Shown here piece by piece: positions 42,881-54,121 of a DNA stretch of 64,000 nt. Source of the DNA: Meconema thalassinum (taxonomy: Eukaryota; Arthropoda; Insecta; Orthoptera; Tettigoniidae). How positions within the stretch are numbered: position 1 is the stretch's first letter; the number at the start of each line of letters is the position of its first letter. The stretch is taken from NCBI GenBank assembly GCA_946902985.2, contig OX336389.2, positions 1,015,157,441-1,015,221,440 on the forward strand, written 5' to 3'. Position numbers and translations under genes: made by a program. The notes below the pieces were generated by a model. It ran no database searches and was not told where the DNA came from. It saw nothing but the letters and a program-made list of their open reading frames with translations.

Positions 42881-43304
42881 GACTTCACAGGCGGATCATG
42901 AGAACAGTGAGAGAAAAACAATACTACGATCAACGGTCACATACAAACTGACGCCATCTGGGCAGTTGTATCGTGAAGGTCTCTATTAACCCTATATAGC
43001 GGGAGAACTCTTTACTACGTCCACGAATGGTAACCCGTTCTCAGTCGGGTTTCTTTTGGGTCCACCCTCGTATATGCTTATTATTGTTGTTTGATATAGT
43101 GATAACCTCTCTATACAAAGTAAAGTTATTGTCTGTCCATCTATTAAAACCAAACCCCATGCCACTACAGCCCATGAAGGGCCTAGGCCATCTAGTAGCT
43201 GGTCCGAAATTGATGCTTAAACGGCCCCACAAATTTAATTAAATTTTCAGGGAAAACTTATCAATACCTTGTGACTAGGACTGGCTAAGTTTTATCCCCT
43301 AGTA

Positions 43305-44159
43305 CAGAGTCTGTCCTGAAAGTAGTCGGACTGGATTTTTTCCGCGCAGACGGTCAGACTGTCCGCGGCTTCACCGCCTGGGGTTGGTGGAGGAGGGTGT
43401 AAGGAAGGCTGGGTGCCAGCCACAGCTGTAGTGGAGTGTAAAGCGCTCGTCTCCATAACCTCTGCAAGGGCACTCGTCACGCTGCGTCATGGTTCGTCTC
43501 TTGAAACAGTGCGCTATGCCATCAAATTTTGTGTTAGGCTTGGCAAAACCGGGAAAGAGACTATTGATATGAACAGGACGGCTTACTGTGATAACGCCAT
43601 GGGCAGATTGAGTGTTTTTGACTGACACAAGTTTTTTCGGAAGGGGAGAGTGAAAGTTGAAGACGACTCCCATTCAGGACGACCTTTAAGCACCAAAACG
43701 GATGAAAATGTGGCAAGAGTGAAGAATCGTTTGGACAAAAGATCGCAGAGTAAGGGTTTTACGTGGAGATCCTTAAACGGCTGAGAAAACGCATCGTCCG
43801 TGTCCACCCAGCAATCGCTAACTCCTGGCGTGCTGGCCCAACGCAACATCACAACCCTGCCTCAGCCAACCTACAGTCCCGACATTGCCCCAGCAGACTC
43901 TTTCCTCTTCCCCCACCCCAAAACCACCCTAAAAGGACATCGTCACGGCTCCGTGGAAGCGTTACAACAGACCATGACGAGGGAGCTCTACAGCATTCCG
44001 GTTGCCGCCTTCCAGAAAGCGTACGAGAGTAGGAAATCCCGCTGACAGCGGTGTGTGGATGCAGAAGGGTCCTACTTTGAAGAATATTGAGCATATGTTT
44101 CATTTCTGTCAATATTTTTCTTTTAATTGACTCAGTCACTACTTTTAGGACACACCCTG
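43305..44159 (+). mobile_element. internally deleted mariner element with TA duplication
   Basis: Left end CAGAGTCTGTCCTGAAAGTA and right end (minus strand) CAGGGTGTGTCCTAAAAGTA are inverted repeats. TA flanks both ends (43303-43304, 44160-44161). Length is 855 bp, against about 1.3 kb for full mariners; the middle of the transposase is missing. Confidence 0.9.
43480..44095 (+). pseudogene. mariner transposase, deleted and frameshifted
   Basis: N-terminal part: VRYAIKFCVRLGKTGKETID, NAMGRLSVFD, then after a stop KFFRKGRVKVEDDSHSGRPL (helix-turn-helix region). The text then passes from LDKRSQSKGFTW to ILKRLRKRIVRVHPAIANSW, so the linker with the first catalytic Asp is lost. C-terminal part in the next frame: LAQRNITTLPQPTYSPDIAP with SPDIAPAD (third catalytic Asp of the DD34D triad), then TLKGHRHGSVEALQQ and YFEEY. 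Non-functional. Confidence 0.85.
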
Positions 44160-44702
44160 TATATAAGGATATCAGGGATACAGGGGAATTTATACTTTAA
44201 TGCCTGTTATAAAAATGATCATGAATTGGGATATTAGAATATACCTCGCATTAAGTTATCACTGCAACATAAATTACATGTTCAGACTTTAATGTCTACC
44301 ACAGTAGGCTGTAAGTTGTTCTATTGTTTACAGTATATACTCTTTTATGTAACCAGGCATCATGGGAAGGAAACTGTTACTGATGGACACAAGATGCAGC
44401 ACGATTATAAATAGTACCATAGTGTTGTTTTTTCTATTTACAAAGCTGATAAACAGAAAGGAAAAGAAAACCTTGTCTTATTCCTAATGACTTTATCAAG
44501 GCAGTAAGGTCACATCTCTGGGAGAACAACATAATTACATCTTTTAAAGACATTATAATAATTTTCACTCCATGATCAGCAGTTTTAGCATCTAGACCAT
44601 GGCCCACTTTGCATAATATCCAATAGTATGCTATATCAAACATACTGTCAAGGAAACTTCAGTAAAATGTGTATGTTCCTTCAGTAGAATATAATGAAAA
44701 CA

Positions 44703-44923
44703 ATAATGTTATTGGTTTTACGTCCCTTTTAAAAACTGCAGCTCTTAGAGACGCCGGGGTGCCGGAATTTTGCCCCGAAGGGTATCTTTAACGTGCCAGT
44801 AAGTCTACGGACACAGCTCCCTCGCATTTGCGCACCCTCAAATGCCAGATGACTGCGCCAGGATACGAACCTGCAACCTCGGGCCCAGCAAGCGAGAACG
44901 TTACCCCTGAGCCACGCAGCCAG
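44703..44923 (-). mobile_element. tRNA-derived SINE, copy 2
   Basis: Minus strand begins GGCTGCGTGGCTCAGGGGTA (box A) and has GCAGGTTCGTATCCTGG (box B), the two internal RNA polymerase III promoter boxes. It ends GGGACGTAAAACCAATAACA. Best preserved of the three copies and about 220 bp long. Confidence 0.85.
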
Positions 44924-44999
44924 CCTCCTTCAGTAGAAGTAATACACATTAATGTATAAGCTATATTGTGTGTTGTCGCAGTTACCGCTTTAAGAAGAA

Positions 45000-46891
45000 G
45001 CTGGCAGTTGTTTTCAGCAATATGAACCAAGGATCATGTAACAAATGAGATGAGCCAGTCATGTATACAAGGTTGCTTCGAGGGACAGCCTAGCCTGTCT
45101 GTGGCTATTTTGACCAACGTAAAGTCTACTGTATTACGTGTTAATGAATCTTTTATTTACCAAAAATGACAACTACTGAAGAATATAAGGGGCATATGAA
45201 AACCTCTCTCAAATCTCCAGCACCAGAATTTAATTTTAGGACAATTATATATTGTTTTATTATTCTCCTACTTTGTAGAAGTAAGTTAAGATGATTTTTG
45301 TATTAGCGGATGAAATAAGCAAATTCTTTGAATTATAAGACTTTCATAACTTCACTTTTTACCTACTGTCCCCTTCCCCTACAAACCACCCCACAATCTC
45401 TTAGTCCTACAAATATTTATTTAAACTTATAGATCGACCAAAGAAGACAAACATTTGGCAGGAAATAAATTACTTTCTTTACTCAAGCACAAGTGAGAAG
45501 AGACAACGTCAATTAATGAGCCAGGAAGGTAAACAGGTTTACTCACTTCACAAAGAGTTGAAAAAAAATTGGATTCACAAAAAATAAAAACCAACATATA
45601 ATATCCAAACTCGCAAGCAGACACTTCTTGCAACAAATAAGATGATGCACAAATAATAATTAGGGAAAGACGATTCAGTTAAACAAGACACGTGGGACCA
45701 AAGAAGACTAGTGCGACTCACCAAAGCACAAATAAAAGAAAACACTTCCATACTTGCGTGTTGCTTGGTGCCCAAAAAAAAAAACACCCACCTGCACCTG
45801 TTGTATTTCTATAAGATGTTAAGGCATAAAAGTGATATTGATAAAAGTGTAAATGGTTTTTCTTTTAATTATTATTATTTTATTGATGTACGGACGGTCA
45901 TATCCATTTATATTTGCTATTCTGTACATTGTTTCTATTCCTTTTTTGTACTTTTCCGAGGACAGGGGAGTGATAATAGCTCTGTTTATGGCACAGTGAA
46001 AATTGGCTCTCTTATGTGTTCCTGGATGTATGGAGTTAATTTTTATCAAGGTTGCTGCTTGGTTAGGTTTTCTGTAAATGTTATAATTAATATGTAGAAT
46101 TTGTGGTCTTTAGCATTTGCAATAAATGCAAAATATTAACTATCACCCTCTATCTGAACTTCACTAGTCCCTAGAATATCCAATCCCATCCTACTTGCTG
46201 ACTCGGGTAGCTCTACTTTCTTCTTTCCATACCCCACCCCCCCTCGAATACTATTTCGAATGCCTGTCCGTTTCCAAGGTGTCCATGATCTATCAGTGGT
46301 TGTGGGCCTCCATCACTCCCAAAAGTTTGCTCAAGACATTTTTAGTAGGTTTATAAAGTGCAAGTGAAGTTTAAGGACCACTTACTAGGCCACTGTTCAT
46401 GTAAATATTATGCATTATTGTCCATATTAACTTCATACATTGTAAGTGCTTTTGACACTAATAAAAATAAACTAGGCCACTCAGCCATTGCCCATGGTTC
46501 ACGATCTAGGATGAGACTACACCATGAACCACGCAACTAATAAATAATAGGACAATTTTATCATTATAAGAGACTAGAACTTTGTACCCATCATTCACTT
46601 GTTTGCGTTGTAGGGGTAACAAAAACAATAGCATTCGGGAGACGGGTTAGCTTAGTTATGGCTAGGCTGTCGGACATTGTTTGACCAACAGCCGCACACC
46701 CAGTACCTTGTTCTGGTCAGAATAAGGTACTGAATGGAAAACCACCTGGGATGACAGAAATAAACATTTAGTAGCAGATAAGAGAAATAAACCATCAGAC
46801 AGCATGCAAATTCGAAATATTTTGGAAATATTTGCTGGCTTTAGACCTTTTTAGCCATGCAAACAGCTACAATTTAACTTATATTTACTTG
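45000..46891. other. no gene seen
   Basis: Intron-like AT-rich DNA with only chance frames. No repeat structure recognised apart from short A- and T-runs. Confidence 0.5.
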
Positions 46892-47113
46892 TAATAATGG
46901 TATTGGTTTTACATCCCTTTAACTACTGAGGCTTTTAGAGATACAGGGATGCCAGAATTTTGCCCTGAAGTGGATCTTTAACATACCAGTAAATCTACCG
47001 ACATGGCTTTCTCGCATTTGCGCACCCTCAAATGCTAAGTGACGACACCAGGATTCGATCCTGTAACCTTGAGCACAGCAGGCAAGAATGGTACTGCTGC
47101 GCAACACAAACAG
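46892..47113 (-). mobile_element. tRNA-derived SINE, copy 3
   Basis: Same architecture as the copy at 44703, more diverged: box-B-like ACAGGATCGAATCCTGG and the tail GGGATGTAAAACCAATACC on the minus strand. Confidence 0.8.
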
Positions 47114-47189
47114 TCTTGGTATGGTGAGAAAAGATGATTATAATGTATATATTATATCATAGAAAATGAATGGGCTTAGAATTAAAGAC

Positions 47190-47285
47190 AATCTATGCCC
47201 GTGGCCGGATTCAAACTGGCACCCAAGGTCAAGTTCCGTTTGTTTCATGATCAACCTTCTACGGCTGACCCATGCCCGCATACCA
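47190..47285 (-). other. possible tRNA-derived repeat fragment
   Basis: Minus strand has CAGTTTGAATCCGGCCACGG, a box-B-like word, and a GGTCAGCCGTAGAAGG stretch, but no complete tRNA fold was seen. Confidence 0.3.
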
Positions 47286-47740
47286 TTTTGACATTGGTGT
47301 GAAGTAATTGATAACTTAATACCTCTTACAGGCTTCATTGAGGAAGTGCACGCATTAGAACTGTTTTGCAACATCCATGTCAGGACATTTCACCTCTCAG
47401 ATTAGCAAGTTCTCACACCTGGCATTGCAATGTCAAGAGAAGGATACAGATTGCCCAACTGGCTTACAGCCGGGATTTGAGGCTTCCTGTTAACCCCCTC
47501 ACCTCTTTGTGTTACATTAATGATTTGTAGCCTAGTTTTATTATAGTGAAGCCTTCTACTTAAGAATTTTCATGCCATTCGCTCCAGTAGTTTTGGTGCC
47601 AATCCATAACAAGCAGGCAAACGGACAAAAATTAAACTGAGGGTATATTTGGTCATTGCACACCTCATCTGGGTCTTAGTTTTAGTCAAAATGTTCAGAC
47701 AGAAAGTTTACTATATTTACAGAGATATTTGCATTTTCAA

Positions 47741-47795
47741 TAAAATAATTGCTGAAGAAAGACCAATATAGGCCCGAAACATGTACAATATTGTA
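47741..47795 (+). ncRNA. hammerhead-ribozyme-like motif, copy 1
   Basis: The conserved core occurs in order: CTGAAGA (47752-47758), a short imperfect stem II, GAAAC (47776-47780), then ATGTA, with GTA as the expected cleavage triplet (47783-47785). The flanks ATTG (47748-47751) and CAAT (47786-47789) are complementary and form stem I. Stem III would be formed by the palindrome ACATGT, as in dimer-active hammerheads of retroelements. Stem II is weak (GACC/GGCC with one mismatch). Confidence 0.5.
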
Positions 47796-48489
47796 AGTTA
47801 AGAAAATTATAATTGCGTATTGGTGTAGTAGGTAGAAAACTAATAGATTTCAGCAGGAAAAGACACATTAATTGTTAGTCAATACGGAACAATCCATATT
47901 CAAAACCAAAATTGGGATATCCACTTGAGCATCACTTAGCTGTTCGAATCCTAGTCCACATATTTCACTGTTCAGCAACTCACAAATGTTTTCATCCATT
48001 TTGATGCCGATTCACCCTTATCTAATGTATGACATTACTAATTTCTTCACTGTAGATAGAACTACACGTTAGCACTTTTCTGCCTTATCTTGCTACTAGT
48101 AACTTTGGTCACAATAAGTAGCACAATACTGAATACTGTTTGCAACAACGACTAACCAGACTATTCGCAGACTGCCCAAGGTGTGGTAAAAATCATCAAT
48201 CAAAGAATATGACCAACCATGTATTCCTTTCAGTGCTGTTTAACTGTAACCTTTCACTGGGTAGCAAATTTTTAGCCTACTTTTGAATATTGTAAAAAAT
48301 GCAAGTAGACTTATGTGATCTACATGGGCCAAATGCCCGCATGTCTGTCTGTGTGAGTGTGTACGTCTGTCTCCCCTATCAATTCTCAAAATCCGAAACC
48401 AAATTGAATCAAATTTGGAACAGAGGAAACACTGGTATAGGGCACCCCAATGTCATGTTTTACATCACCACCATCTTAAGATGCTAATT

Positions 48490-48642
48490 CATTTGAGGGG
48501 CTACGAACATCTTAGTCATCAGTCCCGTGTAGTTGGGTATGTGTAGAACGTATCTGATAACCTACGTTTCTGCGATGACTGTAGTAGTGTGTGCAACTGT
48601 ATTAGGGACAGGGATAGGATAGGGTAGGTGCCCCAGGGCTTG
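48490..48642 (-). mobile_element. second SINE-like repeat, partial copy
   Basis: Similar to 53165-53330: shared words are GAGGGGCTACG/TAGGGGCTTTGCG, TTGGGT.TGTGTAG, CTGATAACCT and AGTAGTGTGTG. Only the distal part is present here. Confidence 0.6.
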
Positions 48643-48709
48643 ATAGAAAGTACTATATGAAAGAAGTATTACTTTTACAATTTTCCACCTTTACTACCAA
48701 AAGATAATT

Positions 48710-48760
48710 TTAGGGGTACATGTTTCGAAACCTAATGTGGTTTCTTCCTCAGCCCACCAT
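48710..48760 (-). ncRNA. hammerhead-ribozyme-like motif, copy 2
   Basis: Minus strand reads GGG CTGAGGA A GAAACC (loop ACATTA) GGTTTC GAAAC AT GTA CCCC. CTGAGGA (48747-48753) fits CUGANGA; stem II is a perfect 6-bp helix (48740-48745 with 48728-48733); GAAAC is at 48723-48727. Stem I has three G-C pairs (48754-48756 with 48715-48717). Cleavage would fall after GTA (48718-48720). Stem III is again the ACATGT palindrome. One extra A lies between the core and stem II. Confidence 0.6.
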
Positions 48761-48764
48761 TATT

Positions 48765-49700
48765 AGTACACATCATATATATAACATCAAAATTCTTTAC
48801 ATCAATAAAAAAATCAACTTGTGTCACTTATTTTGTCCTGTATTTTAACTTGTGTCATTAGACACTCCTAAAACTTGTTGCTTATGGTAGACACTTTTTA
48901 TTGAAATATTTTTCAATGTCTTTAAAAACATTAAAGCTGCATTCTATAGCAAATCTTGTATTGATTAGATGGACCATAATGAACAATTAAAAAATGTAGT
49001 GGCTGGTAAGGTTTGATGGCACATGGCAGTCACATGCAAAGCTTCAAAAGGTGACAGTTTGTTGACATTCAGTGGCAAAAAATTGCAAAAGCTTTCCCTT
49101 CTCTCTCATTCTGCATGTGGTACGAAAACAGTAACTTGGGAACTGCTTGCCAGTTTCATTAAAGGCTATTGGAGTGTTCCAGGTTTCGATGTTGAATGAA
49201 CACACCTGTTGCAAGACCAATTGCAGGTCAACGTAATCTAAATTCACCTAATGTCCATTAGTGACATTATAAAATATAAGATAGAATAACTGAATATTTA
49301 AGAGCTACAATAATGAAAAGTAGTGACAAGGTAGGACCATACAGTATATGCCCAAGGAAAATGAACAGTGACCACATACATTCGAGATGGCAGCTGGGCA
49401 TAATATTAGAACATTAAAATGAACTCAAAATATAATTACACAATGAAGATGAATCTTGGCAATAGAGGGAATATCATAACAAATCACACTGCTGTTAGTC
49501 AAAAGATTATCACACAGAATATACAGTAGTACACAGTGGCCATACTGAAGATTCAGAAATAGTTAACTCTCCATATTTTAGAACTATAATGAAAATTAAC
49601 AATAAAGTAGCACCATGCAAGTCCATTTGTATGCCCAAAGCAAAAGAACAGAGACTCCATTTATTCAAGATGATGGCTAGGCATACTATTATTATATCTA
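48765..49700. other. no gene seen
   Basis: Intron-like AT-rich DNA; GGCAGTCACATGC-type words and two similar stretches around 49310-49390 and 49560-49690 (ATGCCCAAGG/AAGC and GATGGC.GGGCAT shared) suggest an old local duplication, also echoed at 50155-50265. Confidence 0.4.
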
Positions 49701-49703
49701 TAT

Positions 49704-49800
49704 CAAGCTTGTAGTTTTACTTGACTGTTAATCTCGCGATCATGAGCAAAGGGACCCGCATTTTTACATGGAATCTGAACCACAGGATGAGATATTTCAC
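49704..49800 (+). repeat. short interspersed repeat, copy A
   Basis: CAAGCTTGTAGTTTTACTTG, then GTTAATCTCGCGATCATGAG and TGGAATCTGAACCACAGGA. Matches 49935-50032 and, on the minus strand, part of 23775-23832. Confidence 0.75.
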
Positions 49801-49934
49801 TTAGAAAATTTCATATGCATTGGGAATAGAACCCGCCATGGTGAGAAGAAAGCAGCTTGATTATTGCACCATCACATCCCCGCCCCCAAACTTGGGGAGT
49901 AATTGGGCAATTAAGATAAAACTTTGTAAGGAAG

Positions 49935-50032
49935 GAAGCTTGTAGTTTAACGTGACCGTTAATCGTGAGATCATGAGCCACGGGACCTCCTTTTTACGTG
50001 GAATCCGAACCACAGGACATGGCATTTCACGA
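49935..50032 (+). repeat. short interspersed repeat, copy B
   Basis: GAAGCTTGTAGTTTAACGTG, then CCGTTAATCGTGAGATCATG and GGAATCCGAACCACAGGACA. Same unit as copy A, about 85% alike by eye. Confidence 0.75.
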
Positions 50033-50299
50033 TGAAAACTTTGTAAGAATGAAGTATTATATAATAGTGTTAGTGATAAATTTATCACACAGAATATAGC
50101 ACGAAGTGGCCATCATGAAATATCAGAATTTAAAAATAAATAACATTAGGTTTTAGAGCAACAACAATGAAAATTTGTGATATGTAGAACCATGTTAGTG
50201 GTTTAAAAGGCCAAAGGCAAAATAACAGTGATTGCATACATTCATGATAATGGCTGGGCATATTATTAAAAATGAATAATGAATTATGCATAAAGCAAT

Positions 50300-51003
50300 T
50301 CATCACCATCAATTTCAGTTTTCCAGCCTAAGCCGGGTCAGAGCAAATATGACACCCCTCCACTTTACTCTGTCTATCCACCATCCTTCCTCAATCACTG
50401 AACTACACTCCAGGTTTCGTTCTCTCACACTGTCCTTCACCAAATCCATCCACCATACTCTACGTCTTCCTCGTCCTCTCTTTCCAGTCATCCGTCTCTC
50501 CATCACTTGTTTCGGCATTCTTTCATCGTCCATCCTTTTCACATGTCCATACCATCTCAATCTGTTCTGCTCCAGCTTATCATTCAGCTTCTGTACATTC
50601 ACTTCCTTTCGAATGTCTTCATTTCTCCCTCTCTCTCCTAATCTTCTGTACCATAATCCTCAGGACTTTCATTTCAGCTGCCTGTAATCTACCTTTATTG
50701 ACTTACAAAAGGCATATGATACTGTCCCTAGAGACAGAGTTTGGAAAAGCCTAAAACAAAAAGGTATTGGAGAAGAAATAATACAAATGATAAAAGCGAT
50801 GTACAGTAATTGTTGCAGCAGTGTCAAGACTCAATTAGGTAAAACAGGATGGTTTGAAATTGAACATGGATTGAAACAAGGGAGTTTACTCTCACCATTG
50901 CTATGTATACTGGTGATGGATGATATACTAAAGATAACAAAGGATAACACAGGTACAAGAATGAGCATAATCCTATTTGCTGATGATGTTCTGATTTGGG
51001 GAG
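50300..51003 (-). mobile_element. LINE copy with inverted 5' segment (twin priming), first part
   Basis: 50315-50690 on the minus strand is the LINE 3' end (LRWYGHVKRMDDERMPKQVM, TGKRGRGRRRVWWMD). From about 50691 the plus strand carries the middle of the same LINE (TFIDLQKAYDTVPRD region, QGSLLSPLL, ILFADDVLIWG). The two pieces meet at a shared ACCTTT (50691-50696). The LINE stretch between them is missing. The second piece continues at 52345 after the solo LTR. Confidence 0.85.
50697..51003 (+). pseudogene. LINE reverse transcriptase middle fragment
   Basis: Encodes AYDTVPRDRVWKSLKQKGIG ... MYSNCCSSVKTQLGKTGWFE, HGLKQGSLLSPLLCILVMDD and catalytic FADDVLIWG, then is cut by the solo LTR at 51004. 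The downstream continuation (ENENVVQ-like, MKINV) is at 52345-52450. Confidence 0.85.
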
Positions 51004-52344
51004 TGTGACTGTTCCGGTCACAATAACGTTCCCAAACCCTTATTTGGTTGACTTGGTGAGAAGTCAGGTTAGGGCAATTTATTTCATATCATTCTCTTTT
51101 TCTTGTTCATCATCATCATCATTTAAGTTATAGGATCTCATTTTATTTAGTGTGTATATCTTGCGTATATCGGGAACTCAGTCAGGGATATGTCATTTAA
51201 TTTGTATGTAAAATCTCGGCATAAAAGACAGTGAATTGTGTAAGCCAAGTCACCGGATGTCGCAAGCAGGAAATTGTAGGCCAAATTTAGATTGGGCCGA
51301 GAATAACTCATCTCGTCTCGAAGAGAGCTTTGTAAAAGTTGTGTAAGATTCTGACGTCAGAGAAGAGTTTCCCGCCATGATGTGTCAGTAATATACATGG
51401 GTTCGAGATTATTGGTGTATTTTGAATGGGTTGGAGGGTATCTTTACCCTGGCGGAGAACGACGGAAGCATGTGATTGCAAGATGGCAGGTTGCCTTTTC
51501 GTGTCGGTTGATAGGGCACTTGGATTCTAGCGTCTGGACACGAAGGTCGCATTTTAGCTAATTTGCTTAAGCCTGATACGTGAAGCTGTTATTTGTCGCA
51601 AGCATGGCTTTTGAATGTGCTCGAAACGGCTACAAATTACAACAATGTTATATCTGTTAGGACATTGCAATTTGGTAATGCGGGATATTCAATGTCTAAC
51701 CTATAACCACGTGTGTATTCATTATGCAGGATGTTGTATATAATAATATATCGTTGCGAACTGTGAAGTAGGCTTTTAGCCTCTGTGTATATTTTGAACT
51801 GTATATAAGTCTGCAAGTGCAGAGAATACAGGATATTATCATCTGGAATGTATCGGTAGACGAATTAACAACAGTAGAAGGTTACAACAATAACCACGTG
51901 TGGAAAAATCTTGGAAAGTTTGTTAAATAGAAACTGTCGAGCATGTCTCCTATTCGTAGAGTATCTACAAGACCGTCTGAGTGAGTAACAAAACATCTTT
52001 ACATATATTACACCATTCATCTCTATGTCACATGTTTTCCTCATTGCCGAGGAGAGAGATAGTATACTGTAGTTTGTTCGACAAGAGTCCCAGCCAGAAA
52101 TTTTAATTCGATTTGAATACATATATTTTAAAGGTTAACATTAGTTTTCTTTATAGGGAGTTACACCTAGTAGTTGAATGCTCAAATGATACCGGTTAGG
52201 TTTACTAAAGGTGTGCCCAACACTATGACTCTGCCATCTAAAATGTGTGATATATGATAGTAAAGTGCACCTAATCACCAGTAGGAAGGTAAATTTGGAA
52301 AGTTGTAAAATAGTCTCCCAAGCAGGGACAAGTAGAAAGTTGCA
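51004..52344 (+). mobile_element. solo LTR related to the element at 57077, GGAG duplication
   Basis: Starts TGTGACTGTTCCGGTCACAA and ends AAAGTTGCA. It matches the reverse complement of 57077-58257 along its length (for example TTAGTTTTCTTTATAGGGA and CCCAAACCCTTATTTGGTTG) but is more diverged and longer (1341 versus 1181 bp). GGAG flanks both sides (51000-51003, 52345-52348). No internal genes remain, as after LTR-LTR recombination. Confidence 0.95.
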
Positions 52345-52450
52345 GGAGAGAATGAGAATGTGGTCCAAAAATAGCTGGTTGTACTGAAGGAAAATAATGA
52401 GAAATGGGAAATGAAAATCAATGTATAGAAAAGTAAGACAATGGCATGAC
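52345..52450 (+). mobile_element. LINE inverted segment, second part
   Basis: GGAGAGAATGAGAATGTGGT and TGAGAAATGGG...ATGAAAATCA match 25840-25945 of the intact LINE and continue exactly from the point cut at 51003. Homology ends near GACAATGG at 52446. Confidence 0.9.
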
Positions 52451-52563
52451 GAATAGAAATAAACAGTGTCATCACTCCGCTCTATAAGCATTGTCGTTCA
52501 TCGCCCCACCAGTGTGTGGCGCGGAAGTCGCTTCCCACCTCAAACGCGTGTGAATCCTAGGAG

Positions 52564-53048
52564 TTGAGAACTGTAATATCCTGCCGCGAGAAGTCATATG
52601 TGCGAGGGAATTTGTTTCAATGTATATTTTACGAACGTCTGAATTTGAGTCTGTGCAGTGCTTTGTTGTGCAAACCACTAAATTTTCTACTGTTTGGAGA
52701 AAATGTACCGTTTTGTCTTTCGTTCCTGGATGTAAATCGGGTTACGGAAGAAAAGCTTATGGTAGACATTTTTTCACACCGCCAAAAGAAACAAATCTGT
52801 TTGCGAAATGGGCGAGAGTTATTCCACGGAAAGATAAGCAATTGTCGATCAAAAGTAGAATCTGTGACGTGCCTTTCTCGAAAGATTTAATTATTATAAA
52901 GGCGGACTGTTTCGTGGTGAACTGGGAGAATGTGGAACTTCGTGTGAAGTGGAATTTAAAACCAGGATCAGTACCTCACATGTTTCCAAATTTACTGAAA
53001 CATCTATCCACTGAGGCAAAGTCACGAAAGGCGCCCAGTAGGATATGA
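52564..53048 (+). pseudogene. THAP-type zinc-finger domain sequence, decayed
   Basis: The frame holds FVPGCKSGYGRKAYGRHFFT, PPKETNLFAKWARVIPRKDK, SRICDVPFSKDLIII, then KWNLKPGSVPHMFPNLLKHL. This order and the C-x-C ... C-x2-H plus AVPxxFPN signature define THAP DNA-binding domains. The final ligand is lost: ICDVPF has Pro where CxxHF has His. THAP domains occur in host regulators and in P-element-like transposases. No further transposase was recognised downstream on this strand. Confidence 0.7.
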
Positions 53049-53164
53049 AATGAAGACAGCCTTCCATGGTTCCTTGTTCTACTTTGTGCCATCTTTGCCT
53101 AAAACAAAAAAATATATAACCTGACATAATAATAATAATAGGCCTAAAATAATAATAGTTGTTG

Positions 53165-53520
53165 ATTCTTTAGGGGCTTTGCGACATCGTGGTCACACAG
53201 CCCCATGTACTTGGGTGTGTGTAGATTTTGTCTGATAACCTGTGTCATTGTGATGTCTGCAGTAGTGTGTGTATTTGTAATTGAGGTAGGATTTGGGTAG
53301 AAAGCGACTGTGGCCTTCAGTTAGGTATCATCCTGGTATTTGCCTGGAGTAGAAGTGGGAAACCACGGAAAACCACTTCCAGGATGGCTGAGGTAGGAAT
53401 CGAACGTGCCTCTTATCAGTTTTGCCTCACGAGGCTGAGTGAACACTGTTCCAGTCCTAATATCAGAATTAAATATCTTGGCAGAGCTGGGAATAAAACC
53501 TGGGCCTCCGTGGTTATAGC
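53165..53520 (-). mobile_element. second SINE-like repeat, longer copy
   Basis: Minus strand has box-B-like CAGGTTTTATTCCCAGC and GCACGTTCGATTCCTACC, followed by a conserved core GTGGTTTTCCGTGGTTTCCC and ATTTCCAGGCAAATACCAGG-like sequence, ending near GCCCCTAAAGAATC. A partial copy is at 48490. Confidence 0.65.
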
Positions 53521-54121
53521 CAAGAATGAGGCGGACATATAATAATAATAATGGCCAACCTACCAATAAAATAAACGGCCATCCATTTCTTCGATTTCGT
53601 TACCGTCCTCTTGGTCAATATCATGGTCAGTATCCGAGTCTTCGGATCATGTTTCAACTTTGTCTTCAGTATCAGTCACCAATTTCTTTGAAATTACTGT
53701 ATCATCAACTAGCGATTCGTTATCATTCAGCAGAAGGCGACACTTCATCTACATCCTTAGGTTTTCGTAAGGCGTAATCTTTAGTGATATTCACTAAGGC
53801 TACGTACCAAGCCAAATAATCGGTAAAACAGCAGACCTGCAACTCACGACAAAATGTTACATCATTGGGCGCACTGGTACTAGCAATCCCACATGACACA
53901 GCAGCTGAAAAAAGTTGCACGTGTAGAGTTATTTTTAGGCTAGTCTTTTCACAACTCCAGGAAAATGCTTACTAAGGTATAGTGTAGATGTCACAAGATG
54001 ATAAGATCATAACTTGAACTGTTGGCTTGATATTAAAACAAAAGGAACCATGGAGCTGTCAGACGAATGTGCGACTAACTGAGGGCTTTATAAGATATTT
54101 CTACACTGGGACTGAGAATAT
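53521..54121. other. no gene confirmed
   Basis: Includes an ATAATAATAAT run at 53540. A minus-strand frame at 53723-53920 (LFSAAVSCGIAS...) could be a fragment of a P-element-like transposase, but it is too short to claim. Confidence 0.35.

Larger units (their letters stand above)
49310..50270. repeat. three diverged copies of a non-coding unit
   Basis: About 49310-49410, 49575-49695 and 50155-50265 share the order: CAATAATGAAAA..., TAGCACCATG, GCCCAAAGCAAAA.AACAG, TTCAAGATGATGGCTGGGCATA. Spacing is irregular. Likely decayed tandem or segmental copies. Confidence 0.6.

Noticed and set aside
53723..53920. P-element-like transposase fragment on the minus strand
   Set aside because: Only about 60 residues with loose resemblance (LFSAAVSCGIAS); too short and unsupported to annotate.
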